From NCBI GenBank assembly GCA_017962375.1, contig JAGCVJ010000010.1:124001-188000 (forward strand): a DNA stretch of 64,000 bases. The letters run 5' to 3'. The notes beneath the pieces were generated by a model. The model searched no databases. It worked only from the letters and a program-made list of their open reading frames with translations, and was not told where the DNA came from. The DNA is from Bacteroidales bacterium (GTDB lineage: Bacteria; Bacteroidota; Bacteroidia; Bacteroidales; UBA932). Positions 54,555 to 62,330 of this stretch are shown in pieces. How positions within the stretch are numbered: the stretch's first letter is position 1; each line of letters opens with the position of its first letter. Made by a program: the position numbers and the translations under genes.

Positions 54555-55853
54555 ATGTTGAAGGATTACCCATTCATAGATTGTACAGAAAAGTACAACT
54601 CAATCATGGTGTTTGGCAAGAACAAAGATGTCCTTGTCCACCGATGGTATCCTTTCGTAGAGGGGTATTCTAAGGAGTTCATTGAGGATATTCTTCAAGA
54701 ACTCCCCTTTACTCCACAGTGTGCATTAGAGCCTTTCTGCGGGAGTGGTACCACACCAGTAGAGCTACAGAATCATAATATCAAGTGCTATAGCTTTGAA
54801 GTGAGCCCATTCATGCATCTTCTTGCGAAGGTGAAACTTGAACGTACCTATGACGAGACAACACTAATTAGGTTTCGGAATAAAGTGTCCGAGTCATTGG
54901 CAAGGCCGATGCCTGATATACGAAAGAAGGAACTTATACCCTTTGGGGACACTGTAGTTTGTAAAGATGGAATGAAGAAGTGGAATTTTCACAATTCTTC
55001 ACTTGATGGGATTCTTGATATACGTTACGCAATTCGCACAGAAGTCGATGATGATAGATATTATAAGCTATTTACTATAGCGCTATCTTCAATTATTCTG
55101 CAAGCCAGCAATTTATTTCGTAATGGCAAATGTCTCTCATATAAAAAGGGATGGGAAACCCGAATTATAAGTCGGGATGAGATACACAGGCTTTTCTTGA
55201 ATCAGTTGGACACGGTGATTTATGAAGATGTTAAAACATTGTCATCTCAAAGGGCAACGGTATGTAATGCAGATATATGTAGTTTTGGTGATGTACGCAA
55301 GTCAATTGAAAATGTGGAAGACGATTCTTTGGACTTAATCATAACATCACCTCCGTATTTGAATTCTCGCGACTATACTGACATCTATATGCTGGAATTG
55401 AAAGTCCTGCAATTGCTTAACAGTCACGAAGAACTGAAAGAACTTCGTAAGAGCACACTTCGCTCCCATGTGCAGGTTAAATATGGAGATGTTAGGCCGA
55501 TTGATAACTTTAGATTAGGTGAATGTCTATCTGATATGAGGAAGTCTGATAAAAAGAGTTGGAATTCTGATATACCTAATATGGTTTGTGGCTATTTTGA
55601 GGATATGCAACATCTTTTCATGGCGTTTTCCAGAAAGATGCGCAAAGGAGGAGTTATCTATTTCAATGTGGCAAACTCTGCTTATTTTGGAGTGGAAGTT
55701 CCAGTAGATATGATTATTTCTGATATAGCGGAAGACTGTGGATTGAAAGTGCGTGAAATAAGGAAGGCAAGAGATATAAAGACAAGTCCTCAACAGAGTA
55801 AAGCATTAGGAAAAAAGCTTCACGAAAGCGTAATCGTGATTGATAAGAAATAA
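54555..55853 (+). CDS. DNA methyltransferase (FxGxG before SPPY)
   Basis: A 432-residue AdoMet-dependent DNA methylase. Motif I is ALEPFCGSGTTPVEL at about residues 57-71 and the catalytic motif IV is IITSPPYLNSRDYTD near 260-275, followed by LRKSTLRSHVQVKYGD. SPPY suggests N4-cytosine or N6-adenine methylation. It is only 8 bp after the nuclease-like gene, so it belongs to the operon. A methylase is not a usual Lamassu/ABC-3C component as far as I know, and could protect host DNA. Confidence 0.88.
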   Translation: MLKDYPFIDCTEKYNSIMVFGKNKDVLVHRWYPFVEGYSKEFIEDILQELPFTPQCALEPFCGSGTTPVELQNHNIKCYSFEVSPFMHLLAKVKLERTYDETTLIRFRNKVSESLARPMPDIRKKELIPFGDTVVCKDGMKKWNFHNSSLDGILDIRYAIRTEVDDDRYYKLFTIALSSIILQASNLFRNGKCLSYKKGWETRIISRDEIHRLFLNQLDTVIYEDVKTLSSQRATVCNADICSFGDVRKSIENVEDDSLDLIITSPPYLNSRDYTDIYMLELKVLQLLNSHEELKELRKSTLRSHVQVKYGDVRPIDNFRLGECLSDMRKSDKKSWNSDIPNMVCGYFEDMQHLFMAFSRKMRKGGVIYFNVANSAYFGVEVPVDMIISDIAEDCGLKVREIRKARDIKTSPQQSKALGKKLHESVIVIDKK

Positions 55854-55901
55854 TGCTTAAGTCAACGTTTCCTTTTGGTTTAGTCGTAAGAGAGACAGAC
55901 T

Positions 55902-56303
55902 ATGAATGATATGACCTCTCAACAACAATACATAGCCCAGTGGCATGATGGGTTCGTGAGTTACGTCGGAAGTTTGCTCGGGGTGATTGCCGGACTTGTG
56001 ACAAGACCTGAGGCGACGCGCGAAGATAAGGAGACGCTGGAAGTTGTAAAGATGATGCTGACAGGCAAGGATGCTGAGGATGTGGAGCGGGATTTGGTCT
56101 CCGGCATCATTAAGAAGAGTACACTGGATAAGATAGAAAAGATCAATGGGGATTTGGTTGACACTTGCCTGGCGCATATTCAGATGAATCCCTTGGTACG
56201 GGAGTTCTGGAAGCAAATGATGCATATCCAGATAACTCACAATAGAAGAGCTGAAGCGATGAGGCTACAGGCATTGCATATACCGATTATTGAGAATCTG
56301 TAG
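55902..56303 (+). CDS. Hypothetical helical protein
   Basis: A 133-residue protein starting MNDMTSQQQYIAQWHDG. It is predicted helical, with EDKETLEVVKMMLTGKDAEDVERDLVSGIIKKS in the centre. I do not recognise a family. 48 bp after the methylase stop in the same direction, so it may be the last gene of the defence operon or an independent remnant. Confidence 0.5.
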   Translation: MNDMTSQQQYIAQWHDGFVSYVGSLLGVIAGLVTRPEATREDKETLEVVKMMLTGKDAEDVERDLVSGIIKKSTLDKIEKINGDLVDTCLAHIQMNPLVREFWKQMMHIQITHNRRAEAMRLQALHIPIIENL

Positions 56304-56641
56304 ATAGAAAAAATCACTTGACGAGTGATCAATTGCTGTTTATCGGCGAAAACTGGCATCAACTTCCTTGTTTTGAACAAGTTTACAGTCCTCTGGCGAA
56401 AAGGTCGGTTGTGACGGTTATATAATGGGTGAAGCGAGTGGCTTCGCTGATAAGTTCATTGGGGGTTGCAGCCCGAGTTCAGGTCAGTTTGGGCTGCCCC
56501 ATTTTCTGGAGCGAGAGGGAAGAAATCGGGGAAGAACAGAAAAACCAAAAATTATCTGGCCTGATGGCGAAAATCTGATTTTAGGCGGTTAATACATAAG
56601 TGTGAGACGTAAGTCTTGCTAGAGTCAACTAAAGTTTAACT
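56304..56641 (+). other. Gap without a gene
   Basis: No credible reading frame. GCAGCCC (56468-56474) and GGGCTGC (56491-56497) can form a 7-bp stem without a following T run. Otherwise I see nothing definite. Confidence 0.6.
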
Positions 56642-57083
56642 CTGACTGTCCTGTGCTTGACCAGCTGCAGCGTCAGCCGCAAGGCGAGTAGTAGCGAGCG
56701 GCTGCTCCGCACGGAGGCGACGACAAGGGATACGGTCTGGCAGCAAGTGGTGGTGGCCGTCCACTACACCCTTCGCGAGGTGACCACCATCACCCTCCAG
56801 CAGAACGACCAGGGCGACACCCTCAAGCTGGTGCAAGTCACAGACCGCACGCGCCTCCAACCGGGAAGGCTACCGCGATCGAGAAGAGAAAATCGTCGTC
56901 AAGACTGACACGGTCTATATCGAGAAGACCGATACCAATACGGTAAACAGTAAACTCTTAGACGGTAAACTGGATTCGGTAAACAGTAAACGGTCAATGG
57001 TAAACCTAACATTGAAATGGCTTTTCTGGTGCATCCTTGCACTGATAGCACTATTAATCACGCTGCGTATCCTGAAACGGTAA
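56642..57083 (+). pseudogene. Frameshifted gene for a small lipoprotein-like, membrane-anchored protein (copy B)
   Basis: Frame 1 reads LTVLCLTSCSVSRKAS (lipobox-like) and HYTLREVTTITLQQN through TDRTR; after about 56848 the coding continues in another frame with NREGYRDREEKIVVKTDT, and ends in a transmembrane segment LTLKWLFWCILALIALL at the TAA 57081-57083. A single-base shift separates them and no start codon is seen. I recall similar small proteins near polysaccharide loci in Bacteroidales but cannot name the family. Confidence 0.6.
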
Positions 57084-57114
57084 ACCGTAAACAGTAAGCA
57101 TTTAACGGTAAACA
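56939..57114 (+). repeat. Clustered GGTAAAC/CAGTAAAC repeats
   Basis: About ten short copies of (G/A)GTAAAC occur here, partly within the 3' part of the copy B remnant. A similar but shorter cluster precedes the other 57-bp repeat near 44017-44055. They may be slippage products or recombination substrates. Confidence 0.5.
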
Positions 57115-57121
57115 AGTATGA

Positions 57122-57178
57122 TAACGATTAAACTCATTCCGCGGAGAGCCTCTTCTTAGGAGAGGCTTCCCGCTTTGG
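57122..57178 (+). repeat. 57-bp perfect direct repeat, copy B
   Basis: Identical to 44112-44168 and in the same orientation, 13,010 bp away. It again lies just upstream of a defence-like cassette and contains the same 7-bp-stem hairpin. Confidence 0.9.
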
Positions 57179-57207
57179 AGGATAAGAACATTCAGAACTA
57201 TATTAAA

Positions 57208-57573
57208 ATGGTTAGAGAATTAAATAAGACAACAACATTGACGGGAGCGTCGAATAAACAATATAGGTTTGAACTATGGGGTTTTGACGATTTCGATGAT
57301 GTGAAAGAGACATTTCAAGGTGGAGGACTCTATTTGTTTACAAAGCGTGAAATGATAGATGGGGTATATAGGCATACTTATCTTTATCTCGGTAGAACCT
57401 CAAATTATTTGACACGATACGATAATCACCATAAAGAAACAGCCATTCGAAATCACGAGTCTAACTGTATCGGATTCTATTCAATGAACTTTTCTTCAGA
57501 AGAAGAGATGAAAGAAGCTGAAGGAGATATTCTTAGTAACTATATTTTTCCGTGTAATGATTTAAACAACTAA
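57208..57573 (+). CDS. GIY-YIG-like nuclease domain protein
   Basis: A 121-residue protein. GGLYLFTKRE (GIY strand), YRHTYLYLGRTSNYLTRYDNH (YIG strand, arginine-containing helix) and a late Glu in EEMKEAEGDILSNYIFPCN reproduce the GIY-YIG order: GIY, YIG, Arg, Glu, Asn. Single-domain nucleases of this kind occur in repair and in defence. ATG 57208 is preferred; TTG 57175 would be in the 57-bp repeat. It is 4 bp from the receiver-domain gene, so probably co-transcribed. Confidence 0.72.
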   Translation: MVRELNKTTTLTGASNKQYRFELWGFDDFDDVKETFQGGGLYLFTKREMIDGVYRHTYLYLGRTSNYLTRYDNHHKETAIRNHESNCIGFYSMNFSSEEEMKEAEGDILSNYIFPCNDLNN

Positions 57574-57577
57574 AGTT

Positions 57578-58231
57578 ATGTTAGATTTCTTCAATAGCAC
57601 TCTCGGCATCATAGCATCAATCATTGCAATTATTGGCGTAGGCGCAGCCGTCACTATTTCTATTACTAAAAAGACGAGACAAAAAGCTGACCACAATGGT
57701 ATCTCAAACGATAGTGGTCAGGATGCTGCAAATATGAGTGGCGGGAGTCAGAAAGGTTCAGTCAACGTTATTGGTAACAATAATATTATCAATCCACCAA
57801 TACAGGGTCCCATTGGTAATGAGCAAGAGGCGGAACGGATAGTTGATTTAAAAAGTGTGTGCCAGATTCTGTTCATTGACGATGATAAGATGCCTTCAGT
57901 AATAAAGCCTTTGAAAAAGTCAGGGTGGAAAAATATCAAAAAAATAAGCGATACGGCTAATCTTGATGCGCCAGAGATTCGCAATGCGAATATTATTTTT
58001 GTAGATATAATCGGTGTAGGCAAGGCTCTACAGTTTAAGAATGAGGGCGTTGGCCTAGCAGCTGCTATCAAGAGGCGTTATCCGCAAAAGGGAGTTGTCA
58101 TATACTCTGCTACTCCAGAACATAAACTATTTGACCCTGATCTTGATATACTCGATGGAAGGCTAGAAAAATTCGCAGAACCTATACAGTTTAGTAATAT
58201 GATTGAAAAATATGGACGCCCCGAGAACTAA
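57578..58231 (+). CDS. Membrane-anchored receiver-domain protein
   Basis: A 217-residue protein. Residues 7-30 are a transmembrane helix (LGIIASIIAIIGVGAAVTISI); 31-90 is a polar linker with an Asn-rich turn (VIGNNNIIN). Residues 93-210 form a response-regulator receiver: acidic pocket ILFIDDDKM, phospho-acceptor Asp in IIFVDIIG, Ser in VVIYSATPEH and Lys in LEKFAEP. A receiver tethered to the membrane without an output domain is unusual. Its end overlaps the kinase gene by 20 bp, so they are a pair. Confidence 0.78.
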   Translation: MLDFFNSTLGIIASIIAIIGVGAAVTISITKKTRQKADHNGISNDSGQDAANMSGGSQKGSVNVIGNNNIINPPIQGPIGNEQEAERIVDLKSVCQILFIDDDKMPSVIKPLKKSGWKNIKKISDTANLDAPEIRNANIIFVDIIGVGKALQFKNEGVGLAAAIKRRYPQKGVVIYSATPEHKLFDPDLDILDGRLEKFAEPIQFSNMIEKYGRPEN

Positions 58232-59276
58232 TATATGCCTCATAAATGCTGATGGGATAACAATCATCAATGACTTTGATGATGTCTCTTGCTTAAATTG
58301 CATCCTAAACAGCCATGCGCAAGGTCAGAAATCAGCGATATGCCCTATTAACGGCTTACGACGACATTTATATTATCAATCAGACTCATTGGGGAATCTT
58401 TATGTCTGCGATGATAAAGAGCGTACTTCAAAGAATTTCAAGGTACTTGTAGAATTAATTATACACTCACGTCCAGCTATTCTTCTCCGTTATGAAAACA
58501 TGGCAACAGCTATACGTCGCGAGGCATTCAAGGAGATGGATGATTTCAAGCACAACATCGTTCATATAAACACCGATGCCATTAACGAGTTTTATTACTT
58601 CATAGAGCAGGAGTACCTTGCGAAAAACTATCGGAAGATGCATGACAAGATTTCCGAGACGGTTGTTGATAAACCAAATCAGGCAGCCGATCTTATAGCA
58701 CATCTTGTCAAGTATAATCTAAATATCAAAACGGAAATATCAGCTGTATCCAAACTTAATAACCCGGATTCTAAACCTAATTTCAGTCCCAACAATCCAC
58801 GAGACGCAATTATGACAAGCGTTTATACGCTTTATCCATTGTTTAGGAAACGTTCTGTAATAGTTAACGTGGGCGAGTATAGGGAAAAATTTGAGATAGA
58901 ATATGATGCTTTGCAAGTTGCTTCTTTCTATATCATTGAGAACGCAACAAAATATACAGAGAAAGGCGGTAAAGTAGAAATCTTTTTTGAACGAGATCAA
59001 CATTCTTTGCAAATATTATTCACGATGAAAAGCCTTTTTCTTAGTGACGATGAAGCGAGTCATATCTTCGAAGAAGGGTTTCAAGGCAAGCAGGCCAAGG
59101 ACACTGGTCGTGGAGGAAAGGGAATAGGCTTGTATCGTGCTAAACGTCTGGTAACTTTTTTTGATGGAGTATTAACTGTAAAAACAGGTAAAGACGCTTC
59201 TAAAGGGAAAGATGGCTTTTTATATGCGACGAATAGATTCATCATTACTTTGCCTGTAAGATTGAGCATAAAATGA
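58212..59276 (+). CDS. Soluble histidine-kinase-like protein
   Basis: A 354-residue protein. The N-terminal 60 residues carry CLNC and two further Cys (AICPINGL, LYVCDD), a possible metal-binding sensor. A DHp-like helix holds EMDDFKHNIVHIN with the candidate phosphorylated His. The HATPase domain has an N-box IIENATKYTEKGG and a G-box GRGGKGIGLYRAKRLV. It lacks transmembrane helices, so in this pair the regulator rather than the kinase is membrane-bound. ATG 58212 is chosen over TTG 58203. Confidence 0.8.
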   Translation: MDAPRTNICLINADGITIINDFDDVSCLNCILNSHAQGQKSAICPINGLRRHLYYQSDSLGNLYVCDDKERTSKNFKVLVELIIHSRPAILLRYENMATAIRREAFKEMDDFKHNIVHINTDAINEFYYFIEQEYLAKNYRKMHDKISETVVDKPNQAADLIAHLVKYNLNIKTEISAVSKLNNPDSKPNFSPNNPRDAIMTSVYTLYPLFRKRSVIVNVGEYREKFEIEYDALQVASFYIIENATKYTEKGGKVEIFFERDQHSLQILFTMKSLFLSDDEASHIFEEGFQGKQAKDTGRGGKGIGLYRAKRLVTFFDGVLTVKTGKDASKGKDGFLYATNRFIITLPVRLSIK

Positions 59277-59334
59277 TATCATCTACAGACTATTTGTTAT
59301 ATCCATTCATGTTGATGAGGCTTCTGAAGAAAAA

Positions 59335-59583
59335 ATGAAAAATGTCTTCATTGACTCAATTAGAGAAGACATACTAGAAACAGATAATAGCTCTAAACCA
59401 AATCATAGTAGGATAGAAGAGGAGTCTTTTCAGCAGGTCAAGGTTCAGTTGATCGCGCTGAGGATTATTGAATTGAGTGATAGAAAGCGGACGGTGAAAG
59501 ATACTGAGACTTACTGGCATCTTACACCATACGGATTCAGAGTGATGATGAACTTGAAGGCGCTTAGAAGGAAGGTAGATTAA
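59335..59583 (+). CDS. Winged-helix-like C-terminal piece
   Basis: An 82-residue frame whose second half (VQLIALRIIEL, then YWHLTPYGFRVMMNLKALR) looks like a winged helix. The same frame is open upstream to 59272 (VISIHVDEASEEK) but has no usual start codon there, so this could be the tail of a gene truncated at its 5' end, or a short gene starting at ATG 59335. Family not known; it follows the kinase gene directly. Confidence 0.45.
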   Translation: MKNVFIDSIREDILETDNSSKPNHSRIEEESFQQVKVQLIALRIIELSDRKRTVKDTETYWHLTPYGFRVMMNLKALRRKVD

Positions 59584-59757
59584 TGCTTGAAAAGTAGTTG
59601 CTCTTCTGCTGTAGACGCAGTCGGGGAGAGGGGCAAGGAAATGCTGGCCTCTCATAAAAAGGTTCCGCTCGAATTTGATTCGCTTGCTATCAAAGGACGC
59701 AAGAAAAATAGTAGGCCTTGCCCCATATTACAGAAAACAATAAAAATCACATAGCAA
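59584..59757 (+). other. Gap before the rfbA remnant
   Basis: No gene seen; the sequence is a mixture of stops in all frames and probably decayed coding DNA. Confidence 0.5.
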
Positions 59758-59896
59758 ATGAAAGGAATAGTTCTCGCCGGAGGGTCCGGCACGCGGCTTT
59801 ACCCGAATACCAAGGGTATAAGCAAACAGTTGCATCTATGATAAGCCGATGGCGTATTACCCCAGTAGTGCGCTGATGTTGGCGGGGATTAAGTGA
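59758..59896 (+). pseudogene. 5' remnant of an rfbA (thymidylyltransferase) gene
   Basis: Starts [16 protein letters not shown] and KGISKQL, nearly the same as the intact RfbA at 9565. A deletion of about 5 nt after the KQL codons shifts the frame; IYDKPMAYYPSSALMLAGIK follows in the new frame and then TGA. The remainder of the gene is gone. It is evidence that an earlier polysaccharide locus here was eroded. Confidence 0.85.
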
Positions 59897-59918
59897 ACGG
59901 GGCAGGGGAAGCGAAAGC

Positions 59919-59937
59919 GGGTCAGAGGGTCTGACCC
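59919..59937. repeat. Perfect short hairpin
   Basis: GGGTCAGA and TCTGACCC form an 8-bp stem with a 3-nt loop; no T run follows. It lies in the gap between the rfbA remnant and the epimerase gene; the rest of 59897-60033 holds nothing recognised. Confidence 0.6.
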
Positions 59938-60033
59938 CTTGACCCGATGTGAGAGGAAACGAAAACTTAATCCCGTGCAAAGGTGAACTTTTCGGACAAT
60001 AACACTGGAACTTTGACTAAATAAACATTAAAT

Positions 60034-61008
60034 ATGACATACAAAGAATTACAATTCCCCAAAGACTCGCTGTTCTTGGTGACGGGTGGAGCGGGATTCA
60101 TCGGCTCCAACCTCTGTGAGGCGATTTTGAAGATGGGTCACAAGGTACGGTGTCTTGATGACCTGAGTACAGGCAAGCAGGCCAATGTGGATTTGTTTCT
60201 CGACAATCCGAACTATGAGTTCATCAAGGGCGATATCAAGGATCTGGACACTTGTATGAAGGCCTGCGAGGGCGTGGACTATGTGCTGAACGAAGCGGCC
60301 TGGGGCAGTGTGCCTCGCTCAATCGAGATGCCGCTGTTCTACTGTGCCAACAATATCCAGGGCACGCTGAATATGATGGAGGCAGCCCGCCAGAACAAGG
60401 TGAAGACTTTTGTCTATGCCTCTTCCAGCTCGGTCTATGGCGACGAGGCTCACCTTCCCAAGAAGGAGGGTATCGAGGGCAACCTTTTGAGTCCCTATGC
60501 GCTGAGCAAGCGCGCCGACGAAGAGTGGGCAAAGCAGTACACCAAGCACTACGGCCTCAAGACCATAGGCCTCCGCTACTTCAATGTCTTTGGCCGTCGT
60601 CAGGATCCTCACGGAGCTTACGCCGCTGTGATTCCCAAGTTCATCAAGCAGCTCTTGAACGACGAGCAGCCCACCATCAATGGTGATGGCAAGCAGAGTC
60701 GTGACTTCACCTATATCGAAAATGTGATTGAAGCCAACCTGAAGGCTTGTCTGGCTCCAGATGAGGCCAGCGGTGAGGCGTTCAATGTGGCCTACGGTGG
60801 TCGTGAGTACCTGATTGATATCTACTACGACCTGACCAAAGCCCTTGGCAAGGACATCGAGCCGCACTTCGGCCCCGACCGTGCTGGTGACATCAAGCAC
60901 AGCAATGCCGACATCAGCAAGGCAAAGCGCCTTCTGGGGTACGACCCGCAGTATGACTTCGCCAGAGGTCTGGCGGAAGCCATAGATTGGTATAAAGCTA
61001 ATTTGTAA
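60034..61008 (+). CDS. UDP-GlcNAc(A) 4-epimerase, WbpP/TviC-like
   Basis: A 324-residue extended SDR. GGAGFIGSNLCEAIL, then NEAAWGSVPRSIE, the catalytic region [11 protein letters not shown] and SPYALSKRADEEW, and RYFNVFGRRQDPHGAYAAVIPKF, which is characteristic of WbpP/TviC. With the dehydrogenase encoded 22 bp downstream it produces UDP-GalNAcA-type precursors, as for Vi antigen. Proline codons are CCC-rich compared with the rfb operon, suggesting a foreign source. Confidence 0.9.
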   Translation: MTYKELQFPKDSLFLVTGGAGFIGSNLCEAILKMGHKVRCLDDLSTGKQANVDLFLDNPNYEFIKGDIKDLDTCMKACEGVDYVLNEAAWGSVPRSIEMPLFYCANNIQGTLNMMEAARQNKVKTFVYASSSSVYGDEAHLPKKEGIEGNLLSPYALSKRADEEWAKQYTKHYGLKTIGLRYFNVFGRRQDPHGAYAAVIPKFIKQLLNDEQPTINGDGKQSRDFTYIENVIEANLKACLAPDEASGEAFNVAYGGREYLIDIYYDLTKALGKDIEPHFGPDRAGDIKHSNADISKAKRLLGYDPQYDFARGLAEAIDWYKANL

Positions 61009-61030
61009 TCAAAGAAAAAGTTAACATACA

Positions 61031-62299
61031 ATGAAAGAGACAAAGATTTGCGTTATTGGACTGGGCTATGTAGGACTTCCACTGGCGCGCCTGTTTTCCA
61101 CCAAGTACAAGACCGTCGGTTTCGATATGAACCAAAAGCGCTGCGATGCGCTGATGGTCGGTCACGACGCTACCCTTGAGGTGGCAGACGACATCCTGCA
61201 GGATGCTATCAACAACCACGGTTTCATCTGCACCAGCGACATTGAAAAAATCAAGGACTGCAACTTCTATGTGGTGGCTGTTCCTACCCCCGTGGATGCT
61301 GACAACAACCCCGACCTCACTCCACTTGTAGGTGCCAGCACCACCGTCGGAAAGGTGATCAGCAAGGGCGATGTGGTGGTGTATGAGAGCACCGTCTATC
61401 CCGGTGTCACCGAGGATGAGTGCATCCCCGTCGTGGAGAAGGTGAGTGGCCTGAAGATGAACGTGGACTTCTATGGAGGCTACAGCCCCGAACGCATCAA
61501 TCCGGGCGACAAGCAGCACACCGTGGAGCATATCAAGAAGGTGACCTCTGGCTCTACCCCCGAGATTGGCAAGTACATCAACGAGGTTTATAGCAGTGTC
61601 ATCACTGCCGGTACACACCTCGCTCCCACCATCAAGGTGGCTGAGGCTGCCAAGGTGATTGAGAACAGTCAGCGTGACATCAACATCGCCTTCGTGAACG
61701 AACTCTCCAAGATATTCAACAAGATGGGTATCGATACCCTCGATGTGCTGGAAGCAGCCGGCACCAAATGGAATTTCCTGCCCTTCCGTCCCGGTCTGGT
61801 GGGCGGTCACTGCATCGGCGTTGACCCGTACTATCTGGCCCAGTGCGCCCAGCGTCACGGCTACAACCCCGAGATTATCCTGGCTGGTCGCCGTATGAAC
61901 GACGGTATGGGCGAGTATGTCGCCACCGAGACCATCAAGCTGATGCTCAAGAAAGGCATCCAAGTGCTCAATTCCAATATCATCATCCTGGGCTTCACCT
62001 TCAAGGAGAACTGCCCCGATGTGCGCAATACTAAGGTCATTGATATCTACAAGGCGCTGAAGGAGTACAACCTCAACATCACCGTTTACGATCCTTGGGC
62101 CAATCCCGCCATCGTGGAGCACGAGTACGGTATCAAGGTGGTGAACGAATTGCCTACTGAGAAGTTTGACGCTGCTATTGCAGCTGTGGCTCATAAGAAG
62201 TTTGACAGCCTTGATGTTCCTGGCCTGTTGAAGGAGAAGCACGTCATCTTCGATGTGAAGTGCACGCTCGACCGCAGTATTGTGGACGGGAGACTGTAA
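61031..62299 (+). CDS. UDP-GlcNAc 6-dehydrogenase, WbpO/TviB-like
   Basis: A 422-residue nucleotide-sugar dehydrogenase. NAD motif VIGLGYVGLPLARLF, then YESTVYPGVTEDEC, GYSPERINPGDK, and the catalytic Cys in RPGLVGGHCIGVDPYYL. GYSPERINPGD marks the N-acetylhexosamine branch rather than Ugd. It is full length and followed by the acyltransferase gene after 31 bp. Confidence 0.93.
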   Translation: MKETKICVIGLGYVGLPLARLFSTKYKTVGFDMNQKRCDALMVGHDATLEVADDILQDAINNHGFICTSDIEKIKDCNFYVVAVPTPVDADNNPDLTPLVGASTTVGKVISKGDVVVYESTVYPGVTEDECIPVVEKVSGLKMNVDFYGGYSPERINPGDKQHTVEHIKKVTSGSTPEIGKYINEVYSSVITAGTHLAPTIKVAEAAKVIENSQRDINIAFVNELSKIFNKMGIDTLDVLEAAGTKWNFLPFRPGLVGGHCIGVDPYYLAQCAQRHGYNPEIILAGRRMNDGMGEYVATETIKLMLKKGIQVLNSNIIILGFTFKENCPDVRNTKVIDIYKALKEYNLNITVYDPWANPAIVEHEYGIKVVNELPTEKFDAAIAAVAHKKFDSLDVPGLLKEKHVIFDVKCTLDRSIVDGRL

Positions 62300-62330
62300 A
62301 CCTAGAGCTCATTCTTTATACCCCCTCAGT

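Noticed and set aside
56468-56497. Terminator from GCAGCCC/GGGCTGC
   Set aside because: Stem of only 7 bp, long loop and no T run.
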